Below are positions 6,850 through 15,472 of a DNA stretch of 32,055 nucleotides, piece after piece (position 1 is the first letter of the stretch; the number at the start of each line of letters is the position of its first letter). Source of the DNA: Methylovulum sp. (lineage in GTDB: Bacteria; Pseudomonadota; Gammaproteobacteria; Methylococcales; Methylomonadaceae); NCBI GenBank assembly GCA_016919605.1, contig JACXTQ010000254.1:1-32055 (forward strand), given 5' to 3'. The notes beneath the pieces are model-generated. The model had not been told where the DNA came from. It did not search any database and saw nothing but the letters and a program-made list of their open reading frames with translations. The translations under genes were made by a program, and so were the position numbers.

Positions 6850-9621
6850 TCAGTTATTGATCAATTTCAAGCCCGGTGGCAATGCCTCGCCGAAAATTTG
6901 CTTTTCGTCCTTTTCGTCCAGTTCTTTCACTTCTTCCACTAGCCCTATCCACGATGCGGGGGCTTTGCTGAGTTTTAGCTTTTCGCTGATTTGTAGGCGC
7001 AAACTTTCATCAATGTCGCGGCTACGGTCGCCGCTCATTCGCGCCACCAAGGTGGCGGCAAAGCCGATGTGCGGCGATTTTTTCCAATCTTGGCCGAGCA
7101 TCTGTTCTAACCAAACTGCGACCACATCCGGGGGGATGACGTTGTGGTTGCTGCCATGAAACGGCACCCGCGCCCCGATACGTCCGACCGCCCACCACGT
7201 TTGGTCCGGTTCGCTGGGTTTTTGCAGGCGCAATAACAGCCATTCGCCCAACTGGGTTTTTTGTGCTATGGGCAAACGTTCTAAGACCGCTGCCAAACGC
7301 ACGATTTCTTCATAGCCACGGGTCTTAAGCTGTTTGGCTATGCCGGGTTGGCGAGCCACTGCCGGATTGATATATTTGCTGATATCGGTAAACAATTGCT
7401 CTTGGATGCTGGCATTCAGGCCACCGGCTATACGCCGCCAGAGTGTCCACCATTCCGTCCAGTTTTGGATTTCGTTAACGAATTGGATACCATGCGGATA
7501 GTGTTTCCACAATTGCTCAACCCGCCAGTTATCCAGTGGATAGCCGTAGCCAGGGCGCAGGCAAAATCCAATCAGGCTTAACCAAATTCGCTCATGGTTA
7601 TCCGAACGGCGGTGATATTTGCCGCCCTCCAGCAACAGTGCAAACAGCTCCCGCAATAAGGGAGTGGCCCATTCATGACGAGGGGTGCCGACAATTTTTT
7701 CCAATTCCGCCCGTAAATTCTTCACCGCTTTAGGGTCTACCTGTTTGGACTTGGTGCCGAAAATGGTTTGGATTTTTTCTTCCAAACGCTGCATTTTTTC
7801 GACGGGTAAGGCCACGTGTGCCGAGGCGGCGGTACGGCTTTTCTTGCGGATTTGAAATTCCACATCCCAGCGTTGCTGGGGGTTATCCACTGCGACGCAT
7901 TGGATTTTTAGCGTCCCCACTTCAGTTTGCGTGACCGCCAATTGTACCACCACCTCACGGGCTGCCGCTTCGCCATCGTTGTGTAAGGCGACTGCCAGTG
8001 GCGGCAGGGAGTGGAAATCATCATTGATGTCGGTGACATCGCCCGGTTTAAATTCATTATCGCCGGTGGTCGAAGCCAAATGGAAGCGTACCGGAACCCC
8101 TAAGCGCAAAGCAAATTGCCGCCCCTTTAAGATGACCTCATCGCCTTCTTCGCTACCTTTGGGTAAAATACAGACACCTTGCTGGACATCATCGGTGTCG
8201 GTATCAACCAATAAAAAATAACTGCGGGCCGCACCACCGCCAATTTTGAGTTTTTTGTCGCGGCGGGCTACGGCGTAACTGACCGCGCCAAACGCCACCG
8301 CCAATTCTGGATGCTGGTTTTCCAGCAACACGGGCGGCTGGGTACGCCATGAGGCCATTAAGGCCAGTAGCCTTTGCGTAATCGGTTGGCTGCGGAACAC
8401 GCCGCCATTGAGTAACAGCGCGTCCGGCACACCCGCTACGCCCCCTAAAGCTTCGTGGGCGGCGTGGCTATGTTGCTTTAAAAATGCGGCGATATGTTTG
8501 CTCACGGCAGGTTCGGCGGCGTAAGGCAGGCCAAACTCCACCACCCCGCTACGTTTGCGGTCAGGTAGGTCAGCCAGCCCCGACAAGGGAAAAAAGCCAT
8601 CCAAGGCAATATCCCTGACTTCTTCGCGGCTTAAGATGGCCGAGCGGGAACTGCCGATTAATTTGGAGCCACCGCCCAATAAAGTGACATTGACGTGGGC
8701 TGGCGCGTCTTCGGCCAGCAAACGCTCTTTGGCGATCCGGCATTGCTCTATCAACTGCGAAAAATCCGCCGCCGACAAGCGTTTGTCGCCGGAACTCAAG
8801 CGGCTTTCCGCCAGATGCGCCAAGGCCAGATCAATATTATCACCGCCCAGCATCAAATGGTCGCCGACCCCGATACGGGTCAGTTTGGGTTCGTGTGCGC
8901 CTTGCTCCACCTTAATCAGCGTCAAGTCGGTGGTGCCCCCGCCCACGTCACAAACCAGCAATAGATGCACGTTGGCCAAGGCTTGCTGGAGATTACCAGC
9001 ATTGCGGCGCAACCAGTCGTAACAGACGGCTTGCGGCTCTTCCAGCAACCGCACTTGTTCAAGCCCGGCTAGCTTTGCAGCTTCTAGGGTCAATGAGCGA
9101 GCGGCCTCATCAAACGAAGCGGGGACGGTGATGACAATATCTTGCTGCTCTAAAGGCGCATCGGGGAACTTATGCCGCCAAACCGTGCGGATATGTTGCA
9201 AATAGCTGGCGCTGGCATCAATCGGTGAAACTTTGCTGATGTCTTCGCTACTGCCCCACGGCAAAATGTCGGCACTGTGATCGACCGAGGGGTGCGATAA
9301 CCAGCTTTTTGCGCTGGTCACAAAGCGGCCTTTGGTTTTTGCCCCCAATACCCGCGCTGCTTCGCCTATCACCGCCGCTTCCCCGGCGGGTGAAAAGCTA
9401 ACATCGGCGGCTGACAATTCGCCTTCTGCCGGATGGTAGCGCACCGAAGGCAGTAAGGGGCGTGCCGCCACTTGTCCAGGGGCAACCAGTTGTTCGATAG
9501 GAAAGATTTGGATGTCAGCGGTTTTGTGATCGGCACTGCTGCCAATATAGGCATACGCGACCACCGTATGGGTTGTGCCTAGGTCGATGCCGACTAAATA
9601 ATGGGGGGCTTGATGTTGCAC
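6850..9621 (-). CDS. Large Hsp70-like chaperone with C-terminal DUF3731-type extension
   Basis: This 923-residue protein has a complete Hsp70 nucleotide-binding domain: phosphate-1 motif GIDLGTTHTVV (11-21), VPASFDEAARSLTLEAAKLAG (166-186), LLEEPQAVCYDWLRR (192-206), phosphate-2 CDVGGGTTDLTLI (224-236) and adenosine motif LLLNGGVFRSQP (402-413). After about residue 550 it lacks a normal DnaK lid and carries roughly 350 residues of helical sequence that match, as I recall the family, the DUF3731 region of long Hsp70 relatives in proteobacteria. DnaK is about 640 residues, so this is a distinct lineage. The start codon is GTG at 9621. No dnaJ or grpE partner is nearby. Chaperone activity is assumed from the family; its clients are unknown. 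Confidence 0.88.
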   Translation of the reverse strand: MQHQAPHYLVGIDLGTTHTVVAYAYIGSSADHKTADIQIFPIEQLVAPGQVAARPLLPSVRYHPAEGELSAADVSFSPAGEAAVIGEAARVLGAKTKGRFVTSAKSWLSHPSVDHSADILPWGSSEDISKVSPIDASASYLQHIRTVWRHKFPDAPLEQQDIVITVPASFDEAARSLTLEAAKLAGLEQVRLLEEPQAVCYDWLRRNAGNLQQALANVHLLLVCDVGGGTTDLTLIKVEQGAHEPKLTRIGVGDHLMLGGDNIDLALAHLAESRLSSGDKRLSAADFSQLIEQCRIAKERLLAEDAPAHVNVTLLGGGSKLIGSSRSAILSREEVRDIALDGFFPLSGLADLPDRKRSGVVEFGLPYAAEPAVSKHIAAFLKQHSHAAHEALGGVAGVPDALLLNGGVFRSQPITQRLLALMASWRTQPPVLLENQHPELAVAFGAVSYAVARRDKKLKIGGGAARSYFLLVDTDTDDVQQGVCILPKGSEEGDEVILKGRQFALRLGVPVRFHLASTTGDNEFKPGDVTDINDDFHSLPPLAVALHNDGEAAAREVVVQLAVTQTEVGTLKIQCVAVDNPQQRWDVEFQIRKKSRTAASAHVALPVEKMQRLEEKIQTIFGTKSKQVDPKAVKNLRAELEKIVGTPRHEWATPLLRELFALLLEGGKYHRRSDNHERIWLSLIGFCLRPGYGYPLDNWRVEQLWKHYPHGIQFVNEIQNWTEWWTLWRRIAGGLNASIQEQLFTDISKYINPAVARQPGIAKQLKTRGYEEIVRLAAVLERLPIAQKTQLGEWLLLRLQKPSEPDQTWWAVGRIGARVPFHGSNHNVIPPDVVAVWLEQMLGQDWKKSPHIGFAATLVARMSGDRSRDIDESLRLQISEKLKLSKAPASWIGLVEEVKELDEKDEKQIFGEALPPGLKLINN

Positions 9622-9921
9622 GATAATTTATTTTTGGAAAATGGGTGATGCTGAAGGTTATTACATAGCCGTCAATATATTGCAAGTCGCCATTATAGCA
9701 AAACAGCCCTGCCTAAAGGTGGGCATCAATGCTATATTGTCGGTAAGGAGCCAAAGCTAAGGGCATTTGGTTAGGTTGTACCCTGCAAACTTCCTAAAGA
9801 AGATGGACGTAGGCCCTGCGCCTTAATTGAAACCATAAAGTGATAACTAGATATGGCAACGGGTTAGGATATTTTTCCTGTACAAAACCCGTCTGTTAGC
9901 CGTACCGTCAACAATGATCTT
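9622..9921. other. Non-coding divergent spacer between the hsp70-like and sulfotransferase-like genes
   Basis: About 300 bp lie between the two outward-facing genes. I see no convincing ORF, tRNA, tandem repeat or strong hairpin. It must hold the promoters of both genes, but no pair of -35/-10 boxes stands out on either strand. Confidence 0.5.
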
Positions 9922-10851
9922 ATGAGCAATAAAAATTCAGGATTTTCCATTATCAACGGCGATGCCGCCAATCTTACCCATAAAACCGTGCTGGTGGTCG
10001 GCATTGGCCGGGGCGGCACATCAATGGTGGCGGGTGTGTTGTCAAAGCTGGGCATTTTCATGGGTGAAGGTTTGTCTTCACGTTATCAGGATAACGCCCT
10101 GCTGGATTGCCTGCAACGTAACGATAAAAAACAGGCAAAAAAAATCATCAAGGAGCGTAATAGCTGCTATCCGGTTTGGGGAGTAAAGAAACTGCGCTTA
10201 TGGCGTTGGAACCATCTGTTCCGCGAGCGGGTGTATGTCGTTATATTAAGGGATATTTTCGCTACGGCCAATCGGCGGGTGACGCTGTACAACATTTCTC
10301 TGTTATCGGAAATGTTTAAGGTTTTGGGGCTTAATTTTAGCTTGCTGCTATTTTTATGGCTGACCAAACGCCCACTATTTATAGCCTCTTATGAAAAAGC
10401 CCTGATGTTTCCAGAAGAGTTTGTCACTGGCTTGTCAGTCTTCTTAGGCTTGGAAAACCCTATAGGTTTTACCGATGCGGTGCAATTTATCAACCCATCG
10501 CCGCCTACCTATACTAACACTTTAGTCAAATTTAAGGTCATCGCTGACAATAAGACTTATCAGGGCTATATAGACGCACTAGAAGCTAGGCAAATAATCG
10601 GCTGGGCGGTGTCTTTGCTAAACACCGGCCCTGTGGTGTTGGATCTGTTCGTTAACGGCCTTTATAAACAGACGGTCAGCACCCATTTGTCGCGGCTTGA
10701 TGTGTCCAGCCAAGACCCTCGTTTTTATGAACATTGCGGCTTTGTGTTTTACTTGCCTGAAGAAGATAGTTTACGGCCTGGCGACACTATTGAGGTGAAG
10801 ATTGCCGGACAAAATATAGCCCTTAACAACTCACCGCAAGAGTTTATTTAA
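9922..10851 (+). CDS. Sulfotransferase-like P-loop protein with an added C-terminal beta-type domain
   Basis: The first 60 residues include VLVVGIGRGGTSMVAGVLSK (23-42) and GIFMGEGL, which match the PAPS 5'-phosphosulfate loop of bacterial sulfotransferase-fold proteins (GxGRSGTSM...LGVFMG). VYVVILRDIFATANRRV near residue 104 resembles the 3'-phosphate-binding strand. From about residue 213 (YQGYIDALEARQIIGWAV) a separate domain of about 95 residues follows. Its pattern of G-x-GWA, RLDV and GF(V)F looks like the beta-rich accessory domains found on some bacterial glycosyltransferases and surface-glycan enzymes. Substrate is unknown; sulfation or processing of a surface glycan is only a guess. 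The usual catalytic Lys/Ser arrangement could not be confirmed. The ATG has no clear ribosome site. Confidence 0.7.
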   Translation: MSNKNSGFSIINGDAANLTHKTVLVVGIGRGGTSMVAGVLSKLGIFMGEGLSSRYQDNALLDCLQRNDKKQAKKIIKERNSCYPVWGVKKLRLWRWNHLFRERVYVVILRDIFATANRRVTLYNISLLSEMFKVLGLNFSLLLFLWLTKRPLFIASYEKALMFPEEFVTGLSVFLGLENPIGFTDAVQFINPSPPTYTNTLVKFKVIADNKTYQGYIDALEARQIIGWAVSLLNTGPVVLDLFVNGLYKQTVSTHLSRLDVSSQDPRFYEHCGFVFYLPEEDSLRPGDTIEVKIAGQNIALNNSPQEFI

Positions 10852-10924
10852 ACCCTAGCAGGTTCGTCCTAATGTCTATGCGTGATTTTGCTTGGCTTAC
10901 AGGGGTTAGAAAAGCAACTTCCCT

Positions 10925-10953
10925 TTGCCAACCTTTGCTATTGTTTGGATAAT
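10925..10953 (+). promoter_or_regulatory. Sigma-70-like promoter for gatB
   Basis: TTGCCA (10925-10930), a 17-bp spacer and GATAAT (10948-10953) each match the consensus boxes at five of six positions. Initiation would fall near 10960, leaving a leader of about 150 nt before gatB. It is the best-matching promoter upstream of gatB and lies inside a short, doubtful ORF. Confidence 0.5.
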
Positions 10954-11109
10954 AGCCCCATTATCGCTAGTGCTTGTCAACTAGGAGCTGGCAGATTAAT
11001 GGGCTTAATTGGGGTGGGTTTTGCGCCCATAGCTATTGTGTTTTTTAATCGTGACGGCCAGCAACTAATCGACGAGCCTGTCACTTAACCTTTTTAAGGA
11101 ATACCTTTT

Positions 11110-12552
11110 ATGACCACTTCTTGGGAAACCGTCATCGGCTTGGAAATCCATACCCAATTAGCTACCCAATCAAAAATTTTCTCTGGCGCGTCCACCGCTT
11201 ACGGTGCAGAACCCAACACCCAAGCCTGTGCGGTGGATTTGGGTTTGCCCGGCGTATTGCCGGTGTTAAACGCTGATGCCGTGCAGAAAGCGGTCATGTT
11301 TGGCTTGGCTATTGATGCGCATATTGCCCCTCGCTCGGTGTTTGCGCGGAAAAACTATTTTTATCCCGATTTGCCCAAAGGCTACCAAATCAGCCAGATG
11401 GATTTGCCGATTGTCGGTAACGGACATTTGGATATTGAAGTCGATGGCGAGGTCAAGCGTATCGGCATTACGCGGGCGCATCTGGAAGAAGATGCCGGCA
11501 AATCCTTGCACGAAAATTTCCACGGCTTAAGCGGCATAGACTTAAATCGAGCCGGTACGCCGTTGTTGGAAATCGTTTCCGAACCGGACATGCGTTCCGC
11601 CAAAGAAGCCGTGGCCTATATGCGCAAGCTGCATGAATTGGTGCGTTATCTGGGGATTTGTGACGGCAATATGCAGGAAGGCTCGTTCCGCTGTGATGCC
11701 AACGTCTCGGTGCGGCCTAAAGGTCAAGCGGAATTTGGCACCCGTGCCGAAATCAAAAACATCAACTCGTTTAAGTTTGTCGAAAAGGCCATCAATCACG
11801 AAATCGAGCGGCAAATTGAGCTGATCGAGAACGGCGGCAAAGTTGTGCAAGAAACGCGCTTGTATGATGCCAATAAGGATGAAACCCGCTCCATGCGCAG
11901 CAAGGAAGAAGCCAACGATTACCGCTACTTCTCCGACCCTGACTTGTTGCCGGTGGTCATTAGCGAAGCCTTTAAGGCCGAGGTCAAAACCACCTTGCCG
12001 GAATTGCCCGAAGCTAAGAAACAGCGCTTTAAAACCGACTATGTGCTCGACAACGAAAGCGCGACCATCTTGACTGCCTCGCGTCCCTTGGCCGATTATT
12101 TTGAAGCCGTGGTCGCCACTTCGGGCTGTGAAGCCAAGCTGTGCGCCAATTGGGTGACAGGCGAATTGTCCGCTGCGCTCAATAAAGCCGATTTAGACAT
12201 CATCGATGCTCCCGTCAGTGCCGCGCAATTGGCGGGATTATTGGCGCGTATCAGCGATAACACCATCTCAGGCAAAATCGCCAAACAAGTGTTTGAAGAG
12301 CTCTGGCAACAAACCGGAGCCAGCGCCGATGACATCATCGAAGCCAAGGGCTTGAAACAAATCACCGACACCGGCGCGATTGAAGCGGTCATTGACCAAA
12401 TCATCGCCGCCAACGGCAAGCAGGTTGAGCAATACCAAGGCGGCAATGAAAAAGTGTTCGGCTTTTTTGTCGGCCAAGTGATGAAAGCCATGCAGGGCAA
12501 GGCCAATCCGGCTGAGGTCAATAAAATGCTGATAGCGAAGCTGCAAAAGTGA
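11110..12552 (+). CDS. gatB: Aspartyl/glutamyl-tRNA amidotransferase subunit B
   Basis: GatB is the kinase/tRNA-binding subunit of the GatCAB amidotransferase, which converts Glu-tRNA(Gln) and Asp-tRNA(Asn) to the amidated forms. The 480 residues start WETVIGLEIHTQL, include the family signature LSGIDLNRAGTPLLEIVSEPD, and finish with a YqeY-like tail domain (VIDQIIAANGKQVEQYQGG, then KVFGFFVGQVMKAMQGKANP). An AAGGA ribosome site lies upstream of the ATG. Full length for the family. gatC and gatA are not adjacent: the upstream neighbour is the sulfotransferase-like gene, so the usual gatCAB operon is split here. Confidence 0.97.
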   Translation: MTTSWETVIGLEIHTQLATQSKIFSGASTAYGAEPNTQACAVDLGLPGVLPVLNADAVQKAVMFGLAIDAHIAPRSVFARKNYFYPDLPKGYQISQMDLPIVGNGHLDIEVDGEVKRIGITRAHLEEDAGKSLHENFHGLSGIDLNRAGTPLLEIVSEPDMRSAKEAVAYMRKLHELVRYLGICDGNMQEGSFRCDANVSVRPKGQAEFGTRAEIKNINSFKFVEKAINHEIERQIELIENGGKVVQETRLYDANKDETRSMRSKEEANDYRYFSDPDLLPVVISEAFKAEVKTTLPELPEAKKQRFKTDYVLDNESATILTASRPLADYFEAVVATSGCEAKLCANWVTGELSAALNKADLDIIDAPVSAAQLAGLLARISDNTISGKIAKQVFEELWQQTGASADDIIEAKGLKQITDTGAIEAVIDQIIAANGKQVEQYQGGNEKVFGFFVGQVMKAMQGKANPAEVNKMLIAKLQK

Positions 12553-12635
12553 AAGGGTGGCTGGGAATGCTGGTATGTCCTAGCTGACTTTGGTGGTGGG
12601 GGATACGTTTATGTACATTAACTTGAGAAATAACA

Positions 12636-13730
12636 ATGCTTGATCTCGCCTCTGTATTGTCACCAATGACAATAAGCTTAGATAATTTACTGCTTGATCC
12701 TAATAATCCACGATTTTCTGAATTGGGCGAAGAAATTAATCCGATTCCAGAGCTACGTTTTAATGAAGACAAAGTTCAGGGCAGCACTTTGGCGAAAATG
12801 AAAGACCCCGTGTTTGGTGTCAATGAGTTACGCGACACTATTAAAACCTTGGGATTTTTGCCTATGGATAGGATTGTGGTGCGTAAATGGAAGGGTGCGC
12901 CTGAAAAGTTTGTGGTTATCGAAGGCAATAGGCGCGTTACGGCCTTAAAATGGTTGATTACCTTAAATGACACAGGCAAAGAAACTTTTACTGAACAGCA
13001 AATAGCTAATTTTACGGAACTACAATGTCTGTTGCTTGATGATGAAATTGCGCCTGATATGGCGCATTTGATTTTGCCGGGCTTACGGCATATTTCGGGC
13101 ATTAAGGAGTGGGGGCCTTATCAAAAAGCGAAAGTGATTGTTGCCTTGCGCGAATCCGGCATGAGTTCACAGGAAACGGCTCAAAGCTTAGGGTTATCTA
13201 CTAGGGCGGCCAACCAAGCCTACCGTTGTTTTATGGCTTTGGAACACATGCGTAAAGATGAAGAATACGCTGATTTTGCAACGCCGAAAATGTACAGCTA
13301 TTTCGAGGAGGTCTTAAAAAAACCCACCATAAAACAATGGTTGGGTTGGAATGACAGCACTGAAAAATTTGAAAAAACGGACGAGCTATCAGAATTTTAT
13401 AGCTGGATAGCACCATCTGAACATAATGAGTCACTTAAGTTACCCGAAGCTGTTAGTGTAAGGGACTTGGGTAAAATTATCCAAGATGATAATGCCATGC
13501 GGACGTTCCGCTCACCCAGCGGCACATTAGTGCAAGCCTTGGTTAAATATGAAGTTGAACATCCAGAAGAATGGACTCCGAAAATTTTTACCGCTACCTC
13601 GGCGTTAAGGTCATTAACACCGGATAAGCTGCGCAATATGGATAATTCTGCCCAGGCGGCGATTGAAGAGTTAGCGAGGACAATCGAACAAGTTTTAAAA
13701 GATAGGGCCGCCTTGCTTGGTGTTCAATAA
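12636..13730 (+). CDS. ParB/Srx-fold protein, first gene of a ParB-like/Mrr-like pair
   Basis: This 364-residue protein carries a ParB/sulfiredoxin-type N-terminal domain: LLLDPNNPRFSEL (18-30), then FVVIEGNRRVTALKWL (92-107). GNRRVTA matches the ParB box G-x-R-R-x-x-A, which binds nucleotide (CTP in true ParB) or forms the catalytic patch in nuclease-like relatives. A helix-turn-helix-like segment follows (MSSQETAQSLGLSTRAANQA, 176-195). The C-terminal half, about 150 residues, is unassigned. No parA, parS or plasmid replication gene is near, and the next gene, 11 bp downstream, encodes a restriction-endonuclease domain, so chromosome partition is unlikely. Inferred role: sensor or DNA-recognition partner of that nuclease. 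Start is the ATG after GAGAAATAACA, a weak ribosome site. Confidence 0.8.
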   Translation: MLDLASVLSPMTISLDNLLLDPNNPRFSELGEEINPIPELRFNEDKVQGSTLAKMKDPVFGVNELRDTIKTLGFLPMDRIVVRKWKGAPEKFVVIEGNRRVTALKWLITLNDTGKETFTEQQIANFTELQCLLLDDEIAPDMAHLILPGLRHISGIKEWGPYQKAKVIVALRESGMSSQETAQSLGLSTRAANQAYRCFMALEHMRKDEEYADFATPKMYSYFEEVLKKPTIKQWLGWNDSTEKFEKTDELSEFYSWIAPSEHNESLKLPEAVSVRDLGKIIQDDNAMRTFRSPSGTLVQALVKYEVEHPEEWTPKIFTATSALRSLTPDKLRNMDNSAQAAIEELARTIEQVLKDRAALLGVQ

Positions 13731-13741
13731 GGGGGGGGCAA
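13731..13741 (+). promoter_or_regulatory. Poly-G (G8) ribosome-binding tract of the Mrr-like gene
   Basis: The whole spacer between the two genes is eight G followed by CAA, directly before the ATG. With the TAA stop it forms AAGGGGGGGG, so the homopolymer itself serves as the Shine-Dalgarno. Loss or gain of G by slippage would alter the spacing to the start codon. Confidence 0.5.
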
Positions 13742-14494
13742 ATGGGACAACCCTCGACACAGGCAATTGCTCAATGGGCTATTGAAAGCTTGGATTCTGA
13801 AGAATGGCTGTCGTTGCCAGAAATCTGTGTCAATGGGGTAAAAAGCAATACCCAATGTACGGATGCGGAAATCAGCGAGCTGATTGAGAGTGGGTTAAGC
13901 CACATTGCCCGCATTTTACGCGATAAGGCGGCATTGGCGAAAGAGCATGGCGAAGTAGTGACCTATCAGATTGATGAGGAAGAACCCCCTTATATCAGAA
14001 AGATTACTGAGGTTTATCCGCCACTTTTAAAAGAACTCCAAAAGATGGACTCCGATAAGTTTGAGCATCTTTGTGCGCAAATACTCGAGGCACTTGGTTG
14101 GGAAGTGACGACACGTACAGGCAGCACTCAAGATGATGGGGTTGATTTTCATGCTTTTGGTTTCCCTAGTTCCCGACTTTTTCATTTGCCTATACCGCCT
14201 AGTTGCAAAATATTGGTTATTGGACAGGCAAAACGCCATAAACGGGGCAACGACATTTCAGAAACTGACATTAGGAAGTTTGTCGGTGGTGCATTGAAAA
14301 AATTAAATGATTTTCGTAAATCAGGAAAGGTAGGGGTACTGACTCCGGTTGTCTTTGCGTTTTGGACTTCCTCGGATTTTGGTGATCCAGCCAAAGAATA
14401 CGCTAAAACAATGGGGATTTGGTTTATGAATGGCAGAACCTTAATTGAATATTTACGCACATTGAACTTAGAGGCCGGTGTGTTAGCCTCTTAA
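13742..14494 (+). CDS. Mrr-like (type IV-like) restriction endonuclease domain protein
   Basis: This 250-residue protein has an N-terminal helical region (1-95) and a C-terminal PD-(D/E)XK domain of the Mrr type. KFEHLCAQILEALGWEVTTRTG (106-127) is the family's first helix and strand, DDGVDF supplies Asp135, and IGQAKRHKR (160-168) is the Q-x-K catalytic strand with Gln162 and Lys164. FAFWTSSDFGDPAKEYAKTMGI (205-226) is the usual following strand and helix seen in Mrr nucleases. Mrr proteins cut DNA, often with modified bases. The gene follows the ParB-like gene by 11 bp. About 15 bases of spacing and codons separate it from the convergent arsS tail. The nuclease fold is well supported; the target is unknown. 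Confidence 0.82.
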   Translation: MGQPSTQAIAQWAIESLDSEEWLSLPEICVNGVKSNTQCTDAEISELIESGLSHIARILRDKAALAKEHGEVVTYQIDEEEPPYIRKITEVYPPLLKELQKMDSDKFEHLCAQILEALGWEVTTRTGSTQDDGVDFHAFGFPSSRLFHLPIPPSCKILVIGQAKRHKRGNDISETDIRKFVGGALKKLNDFRKSGKVGVLTPVVFAFWTSSDFGDPAKEYAKTMGIWFMNGRTLIEYLRTLNLEAGVLAS

Positions 14495-14501
14495 TCGGGT
14501 T

Positions 14502-15467
14502 TCATTGCCTGACATCTAAAATCGCCCCGCCGCAGCTGCTCCCTTGTCCCGCCGTACAGCCATAACAGTGCTGTAAGGTATGGATAGGTTGGTTAAGCAG
14601 GGCGGCTACTTGGCTGATATGGGTGCGTTGTCCGGTTGCGCCTAGGGGCAGTTTTAGCATTTGGTTAAAATCACAGTCATAAACAAAGCCTTGCCAATCC
14701 ACGCTTAAGGTGTTTTTGCACATCACCTGTTCCAAGGCATTGGGGTTAAAGCTGTTTTTTAGCAAGGCCATATAGCTAGCAAACTGGCCTTGGCTTAATA
14801 AGACGCTGCCAAAGCGCTGTATCGGCAGGTTCGCCAAGGCGTATAAGTGGTTAAACACAATGCCATAATCGGTTGCCAAATGCTGTTTATAGGCGTACTC
14901 CAAGGCCTGTTGTTCCGGCGGCAAACTGGCTCCTTGCGGATTGAACACTAGGTTTAGGATCAGGCCGCTGCCCGTGTGTCCGTAGCCTAGTGCGTTAAGC
15001 TGTTGTAGGGCGGTGATGCTGGCGTTAAACGTACCTTTGCCGCGTTGTTTATCGACATTATTTTCCAGATAACAGGGCAGGGAGGCAACAATCTCCACTT
15101 GCTTGTCCGCCAAAAACGCCCCCATGTCCTGAAAGCCTGCTTCCAGCAAAATCACCAGATTGCAGCGGTCAATGACGGTAACGCCCTTGGCTCTGGCTAC
15201 GGTCACTAGGCTACGAAAATACGGGTTCATTTCAGGTGCGCCGCCCGTTAAATCTAAGGTGTGGATTTGCTGTTGGTCAAGAAACGCCAATACTTGGGCA
15301 ATGGTGTCCGCAGCCATTAGCTCGGTACGCTTAGGACCGGCGTTGACGTGGCAGTGTGTGCAACTGAGGTTACATAAATAGCCTAGGTTGACTTGCAGGA
15401 TGTCCAAGCGGTTACGGGTGATGGCCGGAAAATCACTGGCCTGTAATAACGGTAAGGTGTCGAGCAT
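14502..15467 (-). CDS. arsS: ArsS-type radical SAM protein (arsenosugar biosynthesis)
   Basis: ArsS-family radical SAM enzymes act in arsenosugar synthesis, adding a deoxyadenosyl group to dimethylarsinite. RLDILQVNLGYLCNLSCTHC holds the CxxxCxxC iron-sulfur motif, followed by HVNAGPKRTELM and LDLTGGAPEMNPYFR, all diagnostic. The DUF3641-type C-terminus ends with a cysteine cluster, HCYGCTAGQGSSCGGAI. I chose the ATG at 15467, 5 bp after the stop of the upstream flavoenzyme gene, because it gives the usual short lead (about 30 residues) before the cluster. A longer version from a TTG at 15545 would overlap that gene by 73 bp. No arsM methyltransferase is in the window. The gene runs tail to tail with the Mrr-like gene, 7 bp apart. 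Confidence 0.88.
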   Translation of the reverse strand: MLDTLPLLQASDFPAITRNRLDILQVNLGYLCNLSCTHCHVNAGPKRTELMAADTIAQVLAFLDQQQIHTLDLTGGAPEMNPYFRSLVTVARAKGVTVIDRCNLVILLEAGFQDMGAFLADKQVEIVASLPCYLENNVDKQRGKGTFNASITALQQLNALGYGHTGSGLILNLVFNPQGASLPPEQQALEYAYKQHLATDYGIVFNHLYALANLPIQRFGSVLLSQGQFASYMALLKNSFNPNALEQVMCKNTLSVDWQGFVYDCDFNQMLKLPLGATGQRTHISQVAALLNQPIHTLQHCYGCTAGQGSSCGGAILDVRQ

Positions 15468-15472
15468 GGCGC

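Noticed and set aside
10882..11088. A 68-codon ORF from GTG between the sulfotransferase-like gene and gatB
   Set aside because: No ribosome site, no recognised family, and the best gatB promoter lies within it; probably spacer.
12518..12772. Reverse-strand ORF over the gatB/ParB-like junction
   Set aside because: Overlaps two well-supported genes and has no recognisable content.
12636..13730. Chromosome-partition ParB
   Set aside because: No parA, no parS-like sites and a nuclease partner; the ParB box alone does not imply partition.
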